In this document: positions 1 to 10,499 of the stretch, piece after piece | How positions within the stretch are numbered: the first letter of the stretch is position 1 | Layout of the letters: each line of letters opens with the position of its first letter | From: Dryomyza anilis | Lineage: Eukaryota > Arthropoda > Insecta > Diptera > Dryomyzidae | Assembly: GCA_951804985.1 (NCBI GenBank) | Contig: OX638131.1 | Location: 59,674,351-59,738,350, forward strand | Direction of reading: 5' to 3' | Length of the DNA stretch: 64,000 nt | Program-made: the position numbers and the translations under genes | The notes under the pieces: generated by a model | Database searches by the model: none | Seen by the model: the letters and a program-made list of their open reading frames with translations, nothing else | What the model was told of the DNA's origin: nothing

Positions 1-319
1 TGTTGTGTATTTTCTTTCCCTTTCCTTTTGTTAATATTGTCGTTGTCACGGGGGTAGTGACGGACAAAACCTTATAGGGCTCTACTCATATTGGTGAAAA
101 TTTATTTTTCCTATTTTGATTCTTCATTACAACCATTTCCCCAATTTGAAACTCAATGGGATTTAATGATTTATCGTAGCTTGTTTTAGATTTTTCTTTT
201 ACCTTTTCTTGATTTTGTCTCACTATTTCATGCGCCCGCTGTATTTGATATTTTAATATTTTGTTATGATCATCGGCGTTATATAGTGGTGAAACTTTAC
301 GTTTCAAATTAGTTGGCAT
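1..319 (-). pseudogene. Gypsy A integrase C-terminal part, with nonsense codon
   Basis: This is the tail of the integrase, including the basic stretch and the GPY/F-like module that in this family helps bind DNA and chromatin. Element B reads IWVGPYEV at this point. Here the Trp codon is TGA and the Gly is Glu, so the frame stops near position 86 although the same frame stays recognisable further down (PYKVLS). A one-base frame change near 320-335 separates it from the integrase core. It cannot give a full-length integrase. Confidence 0.75.
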
Positions 320-334
320 ATCAGAATCATAAAC

Positions 335-771
335 CTATAGTGTTCGGAAAGGTGTTTGCCCAGTTGACACATGCACCGTATTATTATGGACATGCATTGC
401 CGAATTTAACCATTGATCCCAATTGGAACCATCCTCCTTAGCAAAACATCTCAAATATACTGCTAATGGTCTGTGACTACGTTCTAATGATCCATTGGCC
501 TGTGGGTGATAGGGTGTAATGTGCATTTTTTTAATACCCAATAATTTGCATGTATCAGAAAATAACTTTGACACGAAATTAGAGCCATTGTCAGTTACTA
601 GAATTTTCGGAATATTGTGGCGTGTTATAATTTCATCATGAAATGCTTTAGCCACTGTGCTTGCTTCTGCGTCTGGTATTGCTACACAGCACATATATTT
701 TGAAAAATCGTCTTGAAATGTTAAAATGTATTTATTGCCAGATACTGTCTCGGGTAAAATTCCTACTAAGT

Positions 772-775
<4 letters not shown>
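335..775 (-). pseudogene. Gypsy A integrase catalytic core
   Basis: A 146-residue open stretch of the rve integrase core, which cuts and joins retroelement DNA into the host. It starts at MDLVGILPE, where the first catalytic Asp lies. The second Asp is in LVTDNGSNF and the catalytic Glu in NGSLERSHRPL, so the D,D,E triad is visible. It is cut off from its upstream zinc-binding domain by the (TA)n tract at 774-864 and from its C-terminus by a frame change near 330. It is very similar to element B residues encoded at about 43410-43850. Confidence 0.9.

Positions 776-864
<89 letters not shown>
774..864. repeat. (TA)n microsatellite, about 45 units, inside the integrase region
   Basis: An uninterrupted 91-bp AT/TA dinucleotide run. 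In element B the matching position reads TATACATGGA just before the integrase core, so a short TATA in the ancestor probably seeded the expansion. A short near-duplication (tttgataaagttta / ttgataaagttt) flanks it on the minus strand. It breaks the integrase frame. Confidence 0.98.
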
Positions 865-868
<4 letters not shown>

Positions 869-930
869 TTATCAATAAACTTTATCAAATGGGCGCGTTG
901 GTGTATCTGTCAAGACCATTGGCATTTTTG

Positions 931-1992
931 TTAGTTATAACTTTTGTTAACTTGACATTTAGGGCAATTTTTTACATACTCTTTAATTACTTTTTGCATA
1001 CCCTTCCACCTATATTGCTTTCTTATTCGAAGATATGTTTTCAGTGTGCCCTGATGACCCCCTAACGGCGAGTCGTGAAAGTCTCTAATTACTGTTTTAA
1101 TTTCTTCAGGATCGGTTAATACTTGACTCGAGATTGTTTCACCATCCATATCCGTTACTGTGTCGTCCAAGACTGGCTTACTGACGTCCGGTTGTGGATC
1201 TATTGCCTTTGGTGTATTTTTAGAACGGGTTTGAACTGCCGCAATTTCTGTTTCTAATTGTGGAATCCTACTTAATGCGTCAGCATTTAAATTCTTTTTT
1301 CCAGGTTTATAAATTATTTCGAACTCATATTCTGATAATTTGTGCCTGAACCTGGCTAGCCTTGACGTTTGATCCTTTAAATTCGCTATGCTACGCAGTG
1401 GTTGATGATCCGTATAAACCGTGAATGGACGCCCCAACAAATATGCTCTATAATTTTTTGTGGCCCATACTATTGCCAAAAATTCTCGTTCAATTGTTGA
1501 GTACCTTGTTTCTGCGTCATTCAGAGCTCTTCTTGCAAATGCGATTGGTCGATCAGAACCTGGCTCGCCATGTGACAGCACTGCTCCTATAGCTTCTCCA
1601 CTTGCATCTGTTGTCAATACAAATGGTTTTGAAAAATCTGGGTATGCTAGAACATTAGGTGAAATAATTGCTTCCTTAAGTTTTATAAATGAATCCTGGC
1701 ACTTGTCTGTCCATACAAAACTGGCATCCTTCCGCAACAGTTTATTAATCGGTAGTGTTAACCTTGCCATATTCTTAACGAATTTTCTGTAATAATTTAC
1801 TAAACCTAAGAAGGCTTGTACCTGTTTCTTGGTCCTGGGTACCGGAATATTTTTTACACATTCTATTTTATCGGGATCTGGCATTGCGCCTGACTCCGTG
1901 CATTTGTGCCCTAAATATACTACTTCATGCCTTAAAAAATTGCATTTTTCCGTATTTAATTTCAAATTATTTTCGCTCAATTTTTCTAACAC
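931..1992 (-). pseudogene. Gypsy A RT thumb, RNase H and integrase zinc domain
   Basis: A 353-residue open stretch. Residues about 1-95 are the RT thumb/connection, with YLGHKC and the AFLGLVNYYRKF motif typical of gypsy RT. Residues about 120-240 are RNase H, which removes the RNA strand after reverse transcription: acidic positions are visible in TTDASGEAIGAV, the EREFLAIVWA stretch and YTDHQPLRS. The end carries the integrase HHCC zinc-binding domain (H in SPLGGHQG, then CPKC). The YLDD catalytic box lies just upstream in another frame at about 2036-2062, so the RT is split. Confidence 0.92.
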
Positions 1993-2100
1993 CTTACATA
2001 GTCTAATTTCGTGCTACATTATGTTTTTTTCCATACACCACTATATCGTCCAGATATACGAAACAATCAAGTCCATGCAATCCTGTTGAAATGTGGTTCA

Positions 2101-2466
2101 TTATTCTTTGAAACGTAGCGGGTACCCCGTCAATCCAAATGGCATCCTATTAAATTCAAAATATCCCAAGCCCGTGCTGAACGCTGTTTTTTCTCTGTGG
2201 CGTTCATCTACTAGCACTTGGTGATAACCACTTGCAAGATCTAATGTTGAAAAATACATACTGTGACCTAATTGATCCAAAATTTCATCAATACGATGTA
2301 TTGGAAATACTTGTTTAATCGTTGCGTCGTTCAATTTTCTGAAATCTATTACCAGTCTTAATTTTTTCTGTCCGTCCTTGCCACTCTTTTTAGGTACCAA
2401 CAATAGTGGTGAATTCCAAGGCGACGTGCTTGGTGATATAATATCGTCGTCTAATAACTTCTGCAC
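2101..2466 (-). pseudogene. Gypsy A reverse transcriptase palm and fingers
   Basis: A 121-residue piece of RT. Visible motifs are SPWNSPLLLVPKKSG, LVIDFRKLND and FSTLDLASGYHQ, where the Asp of LDLASGYHQ is the first catalytic aspartate. It continues to FNRMPFGLTG, where the family normally goes on with APATFQ; here a small deletion changes the frame and ends the ORF. The upstream border is a frame change or stop at about 2467-2478. Confidence 0.92.
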
Positions 2467-2478
2467 CTGTTTGTTGAT

Positions 2479-2754
2479 TTATTCTCTGTGAATATGTGGT
2501 AATTTATATTGTTTTCGGTTGATCGGAGGTTGGCCGTCTATTGTGGGGATTTCATGTTTTAAAATAGGTGTATACGATAGCTCATCCCCCTCTAACAGAA
2601 ATGTATCATGGTATGACGCACATATTTTTTCTATGGATGCCTTCTCTTCAACATTTGCATTTGGATCCAATTTTAATGAGTCAAATAGTTTGCATATTCT
2701 GTGTCGTATGTCTATGCTTTGTACGCTATTCATTGTGCGACTCACTGGTTCCAT
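2479..2754 (-). pseudogene. Gypsy A linker and RT N-terminal part
   Basis: A 91-residue segment matching the part of element B between protease and RT (region with SYHDVF and GDELTPALKHEI). It ends in QYKLPHIHRE, where the RT fingers normally begin. It has no catalytic motif of its own. It is assigned by position and by residue-level match to B. Confidence 0.85.
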
Positions 2755-2769
2755 AAATTTATTATAATT

Positions 2770-3738
2770 TCAAAATTTGAGCTGTATGTTCTTATTCAAT
2801 ATTATATCTTTTTCTGTTGAGTTTAAAACTGAAACGTAAACACTATTTTTTCTCACATTTGATATGGTTTCTCCGATATAGACTCCTGGTGAAATTTCCT
2901 GTTTTTGAATTATTACTACGGGGATCTTGGTTCGTAGTGGTAATCTGGCGATACCTTTAGATCTTGCTGTTATTTTTATTTCTTCACTGTATAATATTTT
3001 GTTTATTTCATCTAGTGATCTGAGTGGTAGTGTTACAATTTTATTTTTGTTTCTGTCTATAAAGGTTAATCCCTTTTCCACTGCATTAATGATTGCGTGG
3101 TTCCATAGATTATCTCGTCCAAGTATACCGTCTGCCGGAACTCCCTGATCCTGCATTATTGTATGTAACGTCAGACTGAGCCTTCTATGTTCCATATGTT
3201 GAATTTCAATTGATCCTGCGGTGGTCACATGTCCCCCAAATGCTCCGCTCAGATATTTTGTGTCTTTTAAATTTCTCTCTAGCTTATTATCTAATGCACT
3301 CCACTTTACCAAGCTAGAGTCTGCACCACAATATACTAGTAATATTAGTTTCCCATTTTTTGCTTCCTTACAAGGAATTTCTATAAAGACATCATTTAAT
3401 TTTGATATCTGTCTGAATTCCCCATGTCTACTATAAATAATGCGATTTTTCTTTGATTTTGTATATAAACTTAATTTTAATTCCTTAATATTTACAATAT
3501 ATTTACTCATATTTTTATTTATGCTATCCATTCCTGAAGTAATCAAATCATTTAATTTTTTCTTATTTTCTTCTATACATATCCTATTTATTATGCAATC
3601 ATAAAAATTATTTTTTGCTGTTAATGCTACTATGCCGAAAACGTTCAACGTTAATACAATTAGTGAAATAAAATTATCTACCATTTTCCTACCATTGATA
3701 GCGAACGTATCCACTGCCGCGCACGGCGTCTGATTCAC
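2770..3738 (-). pseudogene. Gypsy A retroviral-type aspartic protease with mutated active site
   Basis: A 322-residue ORF with a variable, partly hydrophobic N-terminal half and a clear retropepsin-like half: FIEIPCKEAKNGKLILLV, the active-site region, a LSGAFGG flap-like segment and GILGRDNLWNHA. Element B reads LLVDSGADAS and element C DSGTE at the active site; A reads LVYCGADSS. The catalytic Asp is therefore Tyr and the next Ser is Cys, which predicts a dead enzyme. The frame to the upstream nucleocapsid is also lost (3739-3809). Confidence 0.88.
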
Positions 3739-3809
3739 AATTCCTATCTTCTTTGACCTGATTTCGCAATTTGACTTGGGTTCCCATATTATTGGCCTAT
3801 TCTGGGCCC

Positions 3810-4499
3810 CTAACAGTTTCCCTGGTTGCGGGTAGACTCAAAATCTCTCTTCGCAAAACAGTTTTCTAATGTATGCCCAATTCTTGCACACCATTTACAT
3901 TTATTTAAATCTTGATTATTATTATTATGATTATTATTACTACTATTCCCATTATTATTATTAGTATGAATATTATTCCGATAATTACTATTTCTATTTC
4001 CATTATTATTGTTGTAATTATTTTCATTGTTATTATTATAATTACGATTATTATTCCGATAATTATTATTGTTATTATAATTATTATTATTGTTATTATA
4101 ATTATTAGTTCTATTTTCATTATGATATTCCCAATTATTGTTGTTATTATATCTTCGAACATTATTATTCCTATGATTGGCTTGCGAATTATTCTCGTAG
4201 CCATCATTGTAATCGTAATTTATTGTTTGTTGTCTACGCGTACAGTTTTGCTCCGGTTCCGGTTCATTATTTGCACATCTAAGGCTCGTTTCGTGGCCGT
4301 AATTGCCACATTCTTGACAGTAAGGCATGTTCTTCCGACTGATACATTCGTCCCTCGTATGTCCGTCATTCCCGCAAAATGAACATGTTGGAACAACTTT
4401 ATCCCTTTCGTTTGCGAGCATTTCGTGCTCAAATGATCCACTATTGTTTCCTATAACAATTTTTTCGCATGTTATTTGTGAGGCCCTGTTATAGTGCAC
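3810..4499 (-). pseudogene. Gypsy A nucleocapsid region: zinc knuckles with Asn-rich low-complexity core
   Basis: 229 residues. CSFCGNDGHTRDEC and CKWCARIGHTLENC are CCHC zinc knuckles (CX2CX4HX4C), and a second cysteine motif (CQECGNYGHE) follows the first knuckle closely. Between them is a low-complexity stretch of Asn with scattered Tyr and Arg, written in AAT/AAC codons. Such knuckles bind the element's RNA during packaging. The ORF begins directly after the Gag stop codon and in the same frame, so it is separated from Gag only by a TAG. The ORF as called starts with GTG, so a natural start here is not supported. Confidence 0.88.
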
Positions 4500-5087
4500 C
4501 TATGGGGCATTCTGTGTTGTTTCTATTACACGCCCACTTTGTATTATCTCCAACGTTTCTACTGCTTCCTCTATCAGTGAATTTAGTGAGTTTAACTTAT
4601 TATTTAGCATGTGTATTTTCAGTGTGCTGTCTTTAAGACCTACTTTAAAAGTCTTTTGTATGGATTTGTCCAGTTCCATTAACATTGCCTCGTCCCCTGT
4701 GCCGTTATATTTTTCCGCCTTTGTTTTCAGGACATTTAGGCGTCTTGCAAATGGTCTAATTTCTTCCGTGGATGTTTGATAGGCATGATTTATATCATTT
4801 ATCACTGAGTCTAATGTTATGGTTTTAAGATATGTTCGCTTTATTAGAGTATATAATTCATCTAATCTGCTAAATTGAATTCCATTAACTAGTTCAAATG
4901 CGTCTCCATACATTCTTAACTTAACACATGATATAAATTCTTGTAACTCTGTTTCATTCGTAGCCTTTACCGCTAAATCACATCCTTGTATGAATCTACA
5001 TACTTCAGAGGGCAGATCATTGGAATCCGTGCCTGAGAACATCGGAACCAAACGGTTCACGGTCTTTGCAATATGTTGGATACTCAT
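4500..5087 (-). CDS. Gypsy A Gag (capsid-like part)
   Basis: 195 residues starting with a good ATG (MSIQHIAKTVNRLVPMFSG). It aligns by eye with element B Gag (VPYFSG at the same place, then a shared KCVRLRLEGDAY / SCVKLRMYGDAF segment and RTYLKTITLDSVINDI). It is a helical, capsid-like Gag without zinc knuckles, shorter than the usual gypsy Gag. It ends at TAG, after which the knuckle region continues in the same frame. Either this is a nonsense mutation or Gag naturally ends here; element B also ends Gag just before its knuckles. Confidence 0.88.
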   Translation of the reverse strand: MSIQHIAKTVNRLVPMFSGTDSNDLPSEVCRFIQGCDLAVKATNETELQEFISCVKLRMYGDAFELVNGIQFSRLDELYTLIKRTYLKTITLDSVINDINHAYQTSTEEIRPFARRLNVLKTKAEKYNGTGDEAMLMELDKSIQKTFKVGLKDSTLKIHMLNNKLNSLNSLIEEAVETLEIIQSGRVIETTQNAP

Positions 5088-6132
5088 TTTAAAATCTAGG
5101 AAATTAACTTTCTCAATATTACTGGTATCACTAGTGAATTTCTATTTAACTTCAGATTTTTCTCGACAGATTTTCCTTATTTATTTAAAAATTTATTATT
5201 TGTTTACACCATGTTTTCATTATTTTCCTCAAAACTCACTACAATACAATATATATTTTATTTCGTCCAATTTCTCCATTTAATTTTGTTGTTTCATGTT
5301 GTGTTTTCTTTAATTCTCATTGTAGGGCTTCCATTAAAAATACGTCGTTTCCAACAAAAATTTTTAAATTACCAAAATTAGATTTTATTTAAATTATTGA
5401 CTATTTATTTTAAAAACATATTTAAAATTTTTTCTTTAATAAATAACAACACTTACTCCATTTCAAGTTTATCCCTTTTATAACTTTTATTTCCTTTTAC
5501 TGTTCCACTTCTTGGACTCACTTCTTAATCTAATAACAACTCCCATAAAAACTAAATAACTACAGCTTATATACTAATACTTAATCTAAGTTTCAATGCT
5601 ACTTTTCCAGTGTCTTTTGCTGCTTCAGCCTAGAAACATAATTTTGGCCAATCACAGTATGTTTTGCTGCTTATGCCCAGAAGCATAATTTTAACCAATC
5701 ACAAGTTCCGTAAAGAACTCAAGTTCGATCCACAACTCGACTTCTTAACGCTGACCGTGAAAGCAACTCTTGCATAATCAGCAACCCGCGATGACATTGA
5801 ATTTAGACCATCGCAAAGTCATTGAATTGACTTTGTTTACAAGCAAATTGCACCACGTGCTTATTTTCTTCAAGCTAGCAACTTGACGCTGCTGCGAATT
5901 TGGTTTATAGTTACAACTGCTGACTAAGTAAATTGTTGCCGCTTATTTTGGCAACGACCAAAAGGTGTGTCATCAAACCAACATCATTTACTTTTTGTTT
6001 TAACAACAATTAGAATGCATATAATATTATTTAAATATTTAGCAATTAATATTTAGCAACAGCAAATACCCACTAGAAAAATATCAATGAACTGCCACGC
6101 TATGAGTGACTGTCATAATACTAACTCTCAAC
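5088..6132 (-). other. Upstream region of gypsy A: 5' leader and probable 5' LTR, borders not fixed
   Basis: About 1 kb without a supported gene. By position it must hold the leader and 5' LTR of element A. Two near-repeated stretches occur at about 5610-5700 (ttttgctgctt...agaaacataattttggccaatcaca, twice with changes). A TGTTGAGAG start on the minus strand at about 6132 is a candidate LTR end, but I found no matching other end and no clear primer-binding site. Confidence 0.4.
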
Positions 6133-6157
6133 AACGTTACCCCTTTTTTTGTAAAGT

Positions 6158-6204
6158 ACACGGTGATGTGAAATGTTTTTGGATAACATTTCACATCACC
6201 GTGT
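6158..6204. repeat. Perfect 20-bp inverted repeat with 7-nt loop
   Basis: Arms 6158-6177 and 6185-6204 are exact reverse complements (outer end acacggtgatgtg); the loop is tttggat. It sits between the gypsy A upstream region and a mini-me repeat. It could be a very short MITE, an element end or a structured RNA; no target duplication is clear. Confidence 0.9.
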
Positions 6205-6337
6205 CTATTTTATTAAATTAAAAAAATATAATTATTAAAATTTAGATATTATTTACATAAAAAAAAGGTTTCTGACATCGGTTTGGGTTATATTTTATTT
6301 TACACAGTATGCCCCTTTCAGTTGGTCCGGCATTTTA

Positions 6338-7083
6338 ATACCCTACACCTATGAGGTACAGGGTATATTAACTTTGTGCATATATTGTAACGCCCCTTAG
6401 GAGGCGTTTCCGGTATGGAAAAGTATATATATTCTTGATCAGCATCACTACCCGAGTCCGTTTAGCCATGTCCGTCTGTCTGTCCGTCTTGCTGTCCGAA
6501 TAGAGAATAACTTGAGAAATACTGATCAGAATGCGATGAAATTTCGTCTCAATATATTTTAGCCAAAAGTAGGAACTGAGTTTGAAAATGAGCCAAATCG
6601 GTCAACGGACACGCCCACCTCCCATACAAGTCACTTTTATATAACTCTTTCGGAACTAATAACTCGAAAAGTATTCAAGGTATAGTTATAAAATTTAAAA
6701 CGTATTGTTAGAATTCACCTAAACATGTGGTCCAAAAATGGGCGTGATCCGCCCACTTTTTTTTTCATTATTTCCCGGGTTTTCATAGTGGAAATTTGAT
6801 CCGTAAATTATTAAAATCAAATCTTTGAAATATTAGCCTTTCAAAATTTTAAATATAGGCGTGGTCCGCCCAATTACATTTTTTTTTTTAGTTTTTTATA
6901 CTTTATATAATTTTTTTAATTTATGGGGATATAAGACGTAAATTTCTGATATATGAATAATATTCTGAGGGTTAATATCCCCAAAAAAGGTGTAGGGTAT
7001 TCCATAGTCGGGCCCGACCGACTCTAAAAATCCGAACCATGTGACCGAACTTACCCATGTGACCTAACTTTCCCAACTCGTTT
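6338..7083 (+). mobile_element. Mini-me/DINE-1-like repeat, copy a (diverged subtype)
   Basis: Starts with ataccctacacc, has a short hairpin to gggtatatt, then the shared stretch ending in tatatattcttgatcagcat, a short GTCY microsatellite (gtccgtctgtctgtccgtc, 6469-6487), and ends with the conserved tail tttcccaactcg. This layout matches published dipteran mini-me (DINE-1/Helentron-related) elements. It differs from the six other copies in the middle part, so it is a separate or older subfamily. It has no coding capacity. Confidence 0.8.
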
Positions 7084-7648
7084 AGTTTCTAAATGTGTGT
7101 GTTTTATTTGCATACATAGTTTAATTTTAGTATAAGAACTAAACTATGCTTGGGGAAAAACTGTATTAAAAAATGTAATGCCCTTTTACATTATTGCGGC
7201 GATATGTATATGTATATATTTTAATTACGCAAACAAAATTTTACTTTATACATATTAAGTAATAATTTTTAGTAATTGGCTACTAAACAAAAATGCGCAA
7301 CATCAACACTGTTGACGCTGCGCTGCTTCAAAATACGAAATTTTGAGTTTCACGGAATTTTCCGTATGTGTGTCGCTTACAAATAAGAGCTTCTAGTCTC
7401 ACGATTCCATAATTCCCGAAAATGTTTGCCATAAAGTTGTCCAATTCATTGTAATTGTTTACATATTTGTGAAAACGCAGATTTTATTAAAATATACTCT
7501 CATAATTTTCCAATAGCAATGATATATTTTCATTAAAATGTCAATAACAACAAAAATTCTGAAAAGTGCGGGTTTTTTAATATTGTAATCCTTATTTTTC
7601 TGACAAATTACAAAAACAAATGAATGCCAACAAATGAATGCATTCATT

Positions 7649-7744
7649 GTTTTTTGAATTATTTTTTGTCAAAAAAGAATTCAGACTGAAATGAAAATGT
7701 TTTTTGAATTATTTTTTGTCAAAAAAGAATTCAGACTGAAATGA
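7649..7744. repeat. Two-copy tandem duplication, 50-bp period
   Basis: The unit begins gttttttgaattattttttg and runs through gaattcagactgaaatga. The second copy starts exactly 50 bp after the first and is identical over about 46 bp. Confidence 0.92.
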
Positions 7745-8239
7745 ATGCATTCTTTGATGAATGCATTCATTATGAAGGCCATCTGATTGGGAATTCAAGC
7801 GTTTGAATTCCCATTCTTTTGACAAAAATGAATGCATTCATTTTGAATTCACATTGATAACCGACAGACGCATGACAACGGACAGACGCATGACAACAGA
7901 CAGTCGCATGGCACCACACAACCAACACAAGTTGGCAACAACAACGAGTTTTCTTTGTGGTACAAAAATTTCCCGCTAAAAATTCTATCAAAAGCCCGGA
8001 TGCTGCTTTGTTCGCATTTTTGTTGTTTCAAACGAATCAGAGGATTTGTGAAAAAAAAAACATAAAAGGCAATATAAGCTAAATGAGATACACTGTGAAA
8101 ATGTTCATATATTATTTTTCTTTTGTTTTTATAAGTTAAATGAAATAATGCACATAGAACTTTACTTAAGAAAAACTTCATGATTTTACAATTACCAAAA
8201 TAACTATGTAAAAGTAAAACAAAAATAATAATGTGAATT

Positions 8240-8273
8240 GCACTTTTGAAGCTTTTTACCGCTTCAAAAGTGC
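8240..8273. repeat. Short hairpin, 13-nt perfect arms
   Basis: gcacttttgaagc and its reverse complement gcttcaaaagtgc are separated by 8 nt. It may mark an element end; function unknown. Confidence 0.85.
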
Positions 8274-8454
8274 TTCACAGACATTATGCTTATATTATTT
8301 TGCCTTGAAAAACAAAATATAAATAAAAATACACATCTTCATTAATGTTCACGTTCATAAATATTGTGCACGCTTTCCATTGTTACTTGCTGTTCAATAT
8401 TTAGTAATATCATGAATTCTGAATCATTAAAATGATAAAAACGCTAGAGTATTG

Positions 8455-8560
8455 CTTTTCTTGCATTTCTTGCAGTGTTAGTCTTGCACTTGCTCTTGCA
8501 TTTCTTATCTTGCTCTTGTTCTTGCAAGAAAATCTTGATCTTGTTCTCGCTCTTGTTCTT
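8455..8560. repeat. CTTG/CTCTTG-rich simple repeat
   Basis: Imperfect repeats of cttgctcttg/cttgcatttctt run up to the first recognisable errantivirus pol sequence. They probably replaced or degraded the missing 5' half (LTR, Gag, protease) of that element. Confidence 0.7.
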
Positions 8561-9087
8561 TGCAATCAGTAAATGCAATATACATACGTTCTGATCATAT
8601 GACAAATAAACAAAAAATTGCTCTCAATAACATAATTACAAAATTTCACAAACCTTTTTCTGAGCCTGACGAGAAACTAATCTACACAACAAAAGTTAAA
8701 GGTGAAATCCGAACCAACTCAGATAATCCCGTGTATTCAAAATATTATCCATATCCAATGTCCCTTAATGACGAAGTAGAGTCACAAATCAGTAAACTAT
8801 TAGAAGACAGAATTATCCGACTATCCAGGTCTCCATATAATTCACCCATATGGATAGTCCAAAAAAAAAAAGCGAAGCATCTGGAGAAAAAACATAAAGT
8901 CGTGATAGATTACAGAAAATTAAATTTAATAACAATATCTGACACATACCCCATACCAGAAATTAATGAAGTACTTTCTCAATTAGGAAAGAGTAAATGG
9001 TTTACAGTGCTTGACCTTAAGAGTGGTTTTAATCAAATACCATTAAAAGAAGCAGATATGGAAAAAAACAGCATTTTCAGCAAATAA
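8560..9087 (+). pseudogene. Errantivirus reverse transcriptase, first part
   Basis: About 175 residues covering RT fingers and the start of the palm: a conserved proline-rich entry, KVVIDYRKLN, YPIPEINEVLSQLG, and FTVLDLKSGFNQIPL with the first catalytic Asp. The frame ends in ENSIFSK-like sequence after a single-base length change in an A run at about 9060-9070, where the family normally reads KTAFS. The ATG given by the ORF lies inside the degraded upstream part and is not a natural start. Confidence 0.88.
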
Positions 9088-9297
9088 CGAAAAATATGAA
9101 TTTACACGGCTACCGTTTGGCCTTAAAAATGCACCAGCGATATTCCAACGAACGCTTGACGATGTACTTTGAGAGTATATTGGTGAGATTTGTTACGTCT
9201 ATATCAACGATATAATAATCTTTAGTGATGATGAGGAAACACACCTAACAATCTATTCAAAGTTAAAGCAATTGCTAATTTCCCGATACCCAAAACA
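9088..9297 (+). pseudogene. Errantivirus RT catalytic box region (YIND)
   Basis: This gap between two ORFs still shows RT sequence in translation: [24 protein letters not shown] and then a YIND box where active enzymes of this family have YIDD. The first catalytic Asp of the box is Asn (codon aac at about 9206). An in-frame stop lies just before it. This part is inactive. Confidence 0.75.
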
Positions 9298-9675
9298 TTG
9301 AAATATCTTAGATCCTTTCTTGGACTGTCAGGGTACTATCGTAGGTTTATCAAGGATTATACGCATTTAGCGAAAAACTTCACTTCCGTTTTAAGAGGGG
9401 AAGATGGCCGCGTGTCCATACTACAGTCGAACAAAAATATTATTCATTTCAACCAAACAGCAATAGAATCTTTCGAAAAATTAATAAAATTCATTAATAA
9501 GCAGAGACACTATCCTATATACCCAAACTTAAATAAAGACTTTCAACTCACAACAGATGCGTCCAATTTTGCACTTGGAGCAGTCTTAGAACAAGAAGGC
9601 AAGCATATAACATTTATCTCAAGAACTCTAAACAAAGCAGAAGAAAATTATGCTCAAATGAGAAAGAAATATTAG
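9298..9675 (+). pseudogene. Errantivirus RT connection and RNase H, first part
   Basis: About 125 residues: the FLGLSGYYRRFIKDY motif of gypsy RT thumb/connection, then RNase H with TTDASNFALGAVLEQ carrying the first acidic residue. The frame stops in the segment that normally carries the catalytic Glu, through a one-base change at about 9655-9670. Confidence 0.9.
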
Positions 9676-9689
9676 CAATAATTTGGAAA

Positions 9690-10070
9690 TTGAGTTCTTT
9701 AAGAAATTATCTATATGGGTCATTAAAAGTACACATTTTTACTGATCACCAACCTCTTACCTATGCCCTAAGCCACAAAAACTATAATAGTAAAATGAAG
9801 CGATGGAAAGCAATTCTTGAGGAATACAACTACAAAATAAAATATAAACCTGGAAAAACAAACGTAATTACTGATGCTTTGTCAAGAATACAACCGCTAA
9901 ATTTCAATATAAATGCATTAACAGAAATCCAACATAGCAATGACAGTTCCGCCGAAAATTTAATCATAAGTGTCGAATCCCCTATAAACGCATTTAAAAA
10001 CCAAATATTCCTAGGAATCGTATACTCTTCTACATATCAATTCAGAATAGTTTCCCTTCATACCATAAAC
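9690..10070 (+). pseudogene. Errantivirus RNase H C-terminal part and connection
   Basis: Shows FTDHQPLTYALS (third acidic residue) and YKPGKTNVITDALSR, both typical for this position. It runs into the MITE at 10071, which supplies the stop. Sequence on the far side of the MITE continues the element. Confidence 0.9.
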
Positions 10071-10377
10071 ATATGAGTCATTCCATATCAAATCAACCGA
10101 AAATATTCAAAATATAGCAGCATCATCTCAGAATTTAATGAAATTTGGAAGTGTGATGAAACAACATAAAATTAATAAATTGTCCAAATTTCAGCTTCTC
10201 AGAAGGTGTGGTTTCAGAGATTTGGTTTAGACAATTAGATAAAACTGTATTAGAATCACAAATGTGATGCTAATCAAATAAACGTAACATAAGTTGTAGG
10301 CAACCAATATAAAATACAAAGGTCTCATTTTGCCAATCACCAACCACTTGGTTGATTTGATATGGAATGACTCATAT
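10071..10377. mobile_element. MITE with perfect 28-bp terminal inverted repeats
   Basis: The left end 10071-10098 begins ATATGAGTCATTCC and is the exact reverse complement of 10350-10377. The interior (about 250 bp) has no coding sequence. It lies inside errantivirus pol between RNase H and the integrase zinc domain, so it is younger than that element. If the outer AT is flank, a TA target duplication is possible, as for Tc1/mariner-type MITEs; the superfamily is not settled. Confidence 0.9.
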
Positions 10378-10499
10378 AATAACTGAACATGAATACACGC
10401 CCCATACAATAATAGCAATTCTTAAAAGATACTTATCCGTCATAAATACAAGACATTTATCCGCAACATTTTGCATACTATAAAATAAGATTTATATAA

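Larger units (their letters stand above)
1..5087 (-). mobile_element. Ty3/gypsy LTR retrotransposon, element A (degenerate, cut by the window start)
   Basis: Reading the minus strand from 5087 downward the order is Gag, Asn-rich zinc-knuckle region, protease, reverse transcriptase, RNase H, integrase, which is the Ty3/gypsy order (integrase last). The domains closely match element B at 39663-44228, so A and B are one family or close sister families. A is old and broken: an in-frame stop after Gag, frame changes between nucleocapsid and protease and inside RT, a mutated protease active site, a long (TA)n tract in the integrase, and a nonsense codon near the integrase C-terminus. The 3' LTR lies outside the window. 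The 5' LTR should lie between 5088 and about 6132 but I could not fix its ends. Confidence 0.93.
7084..8440. other. AT-rich non-coding stretch with small repeats
   Basis: No gene is supported. It holds an exact tandem duplication (period 50 bp) at 7649-7744, palindromic gaatgcattc motifs at 7640-7840, a near-palindrome at about 7790-7815 (gggaattcaag...gaattccc), and three imperfect copies of a roughly 20-bp unit (gacagacgcatgacaac) at about 7862-7912. A hairpin with perfect 13-nt arms lies at 8240-8252/8261-8273. Confidence 0.7.

Noticed and set aside
661..1065. Plus-strand ORF of 134 codons with a long Tyr-Ile repeat
   Set aside because: It is the (TA)n microsatellite read in frame, antisense to the gypsy A integrase.
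3912..4382. Ile-rich plus-strand ORF
   Set aside because: Antisense shadow of the Asn-rich (AAT/AAC) nucleocapsid region of gypsy A.
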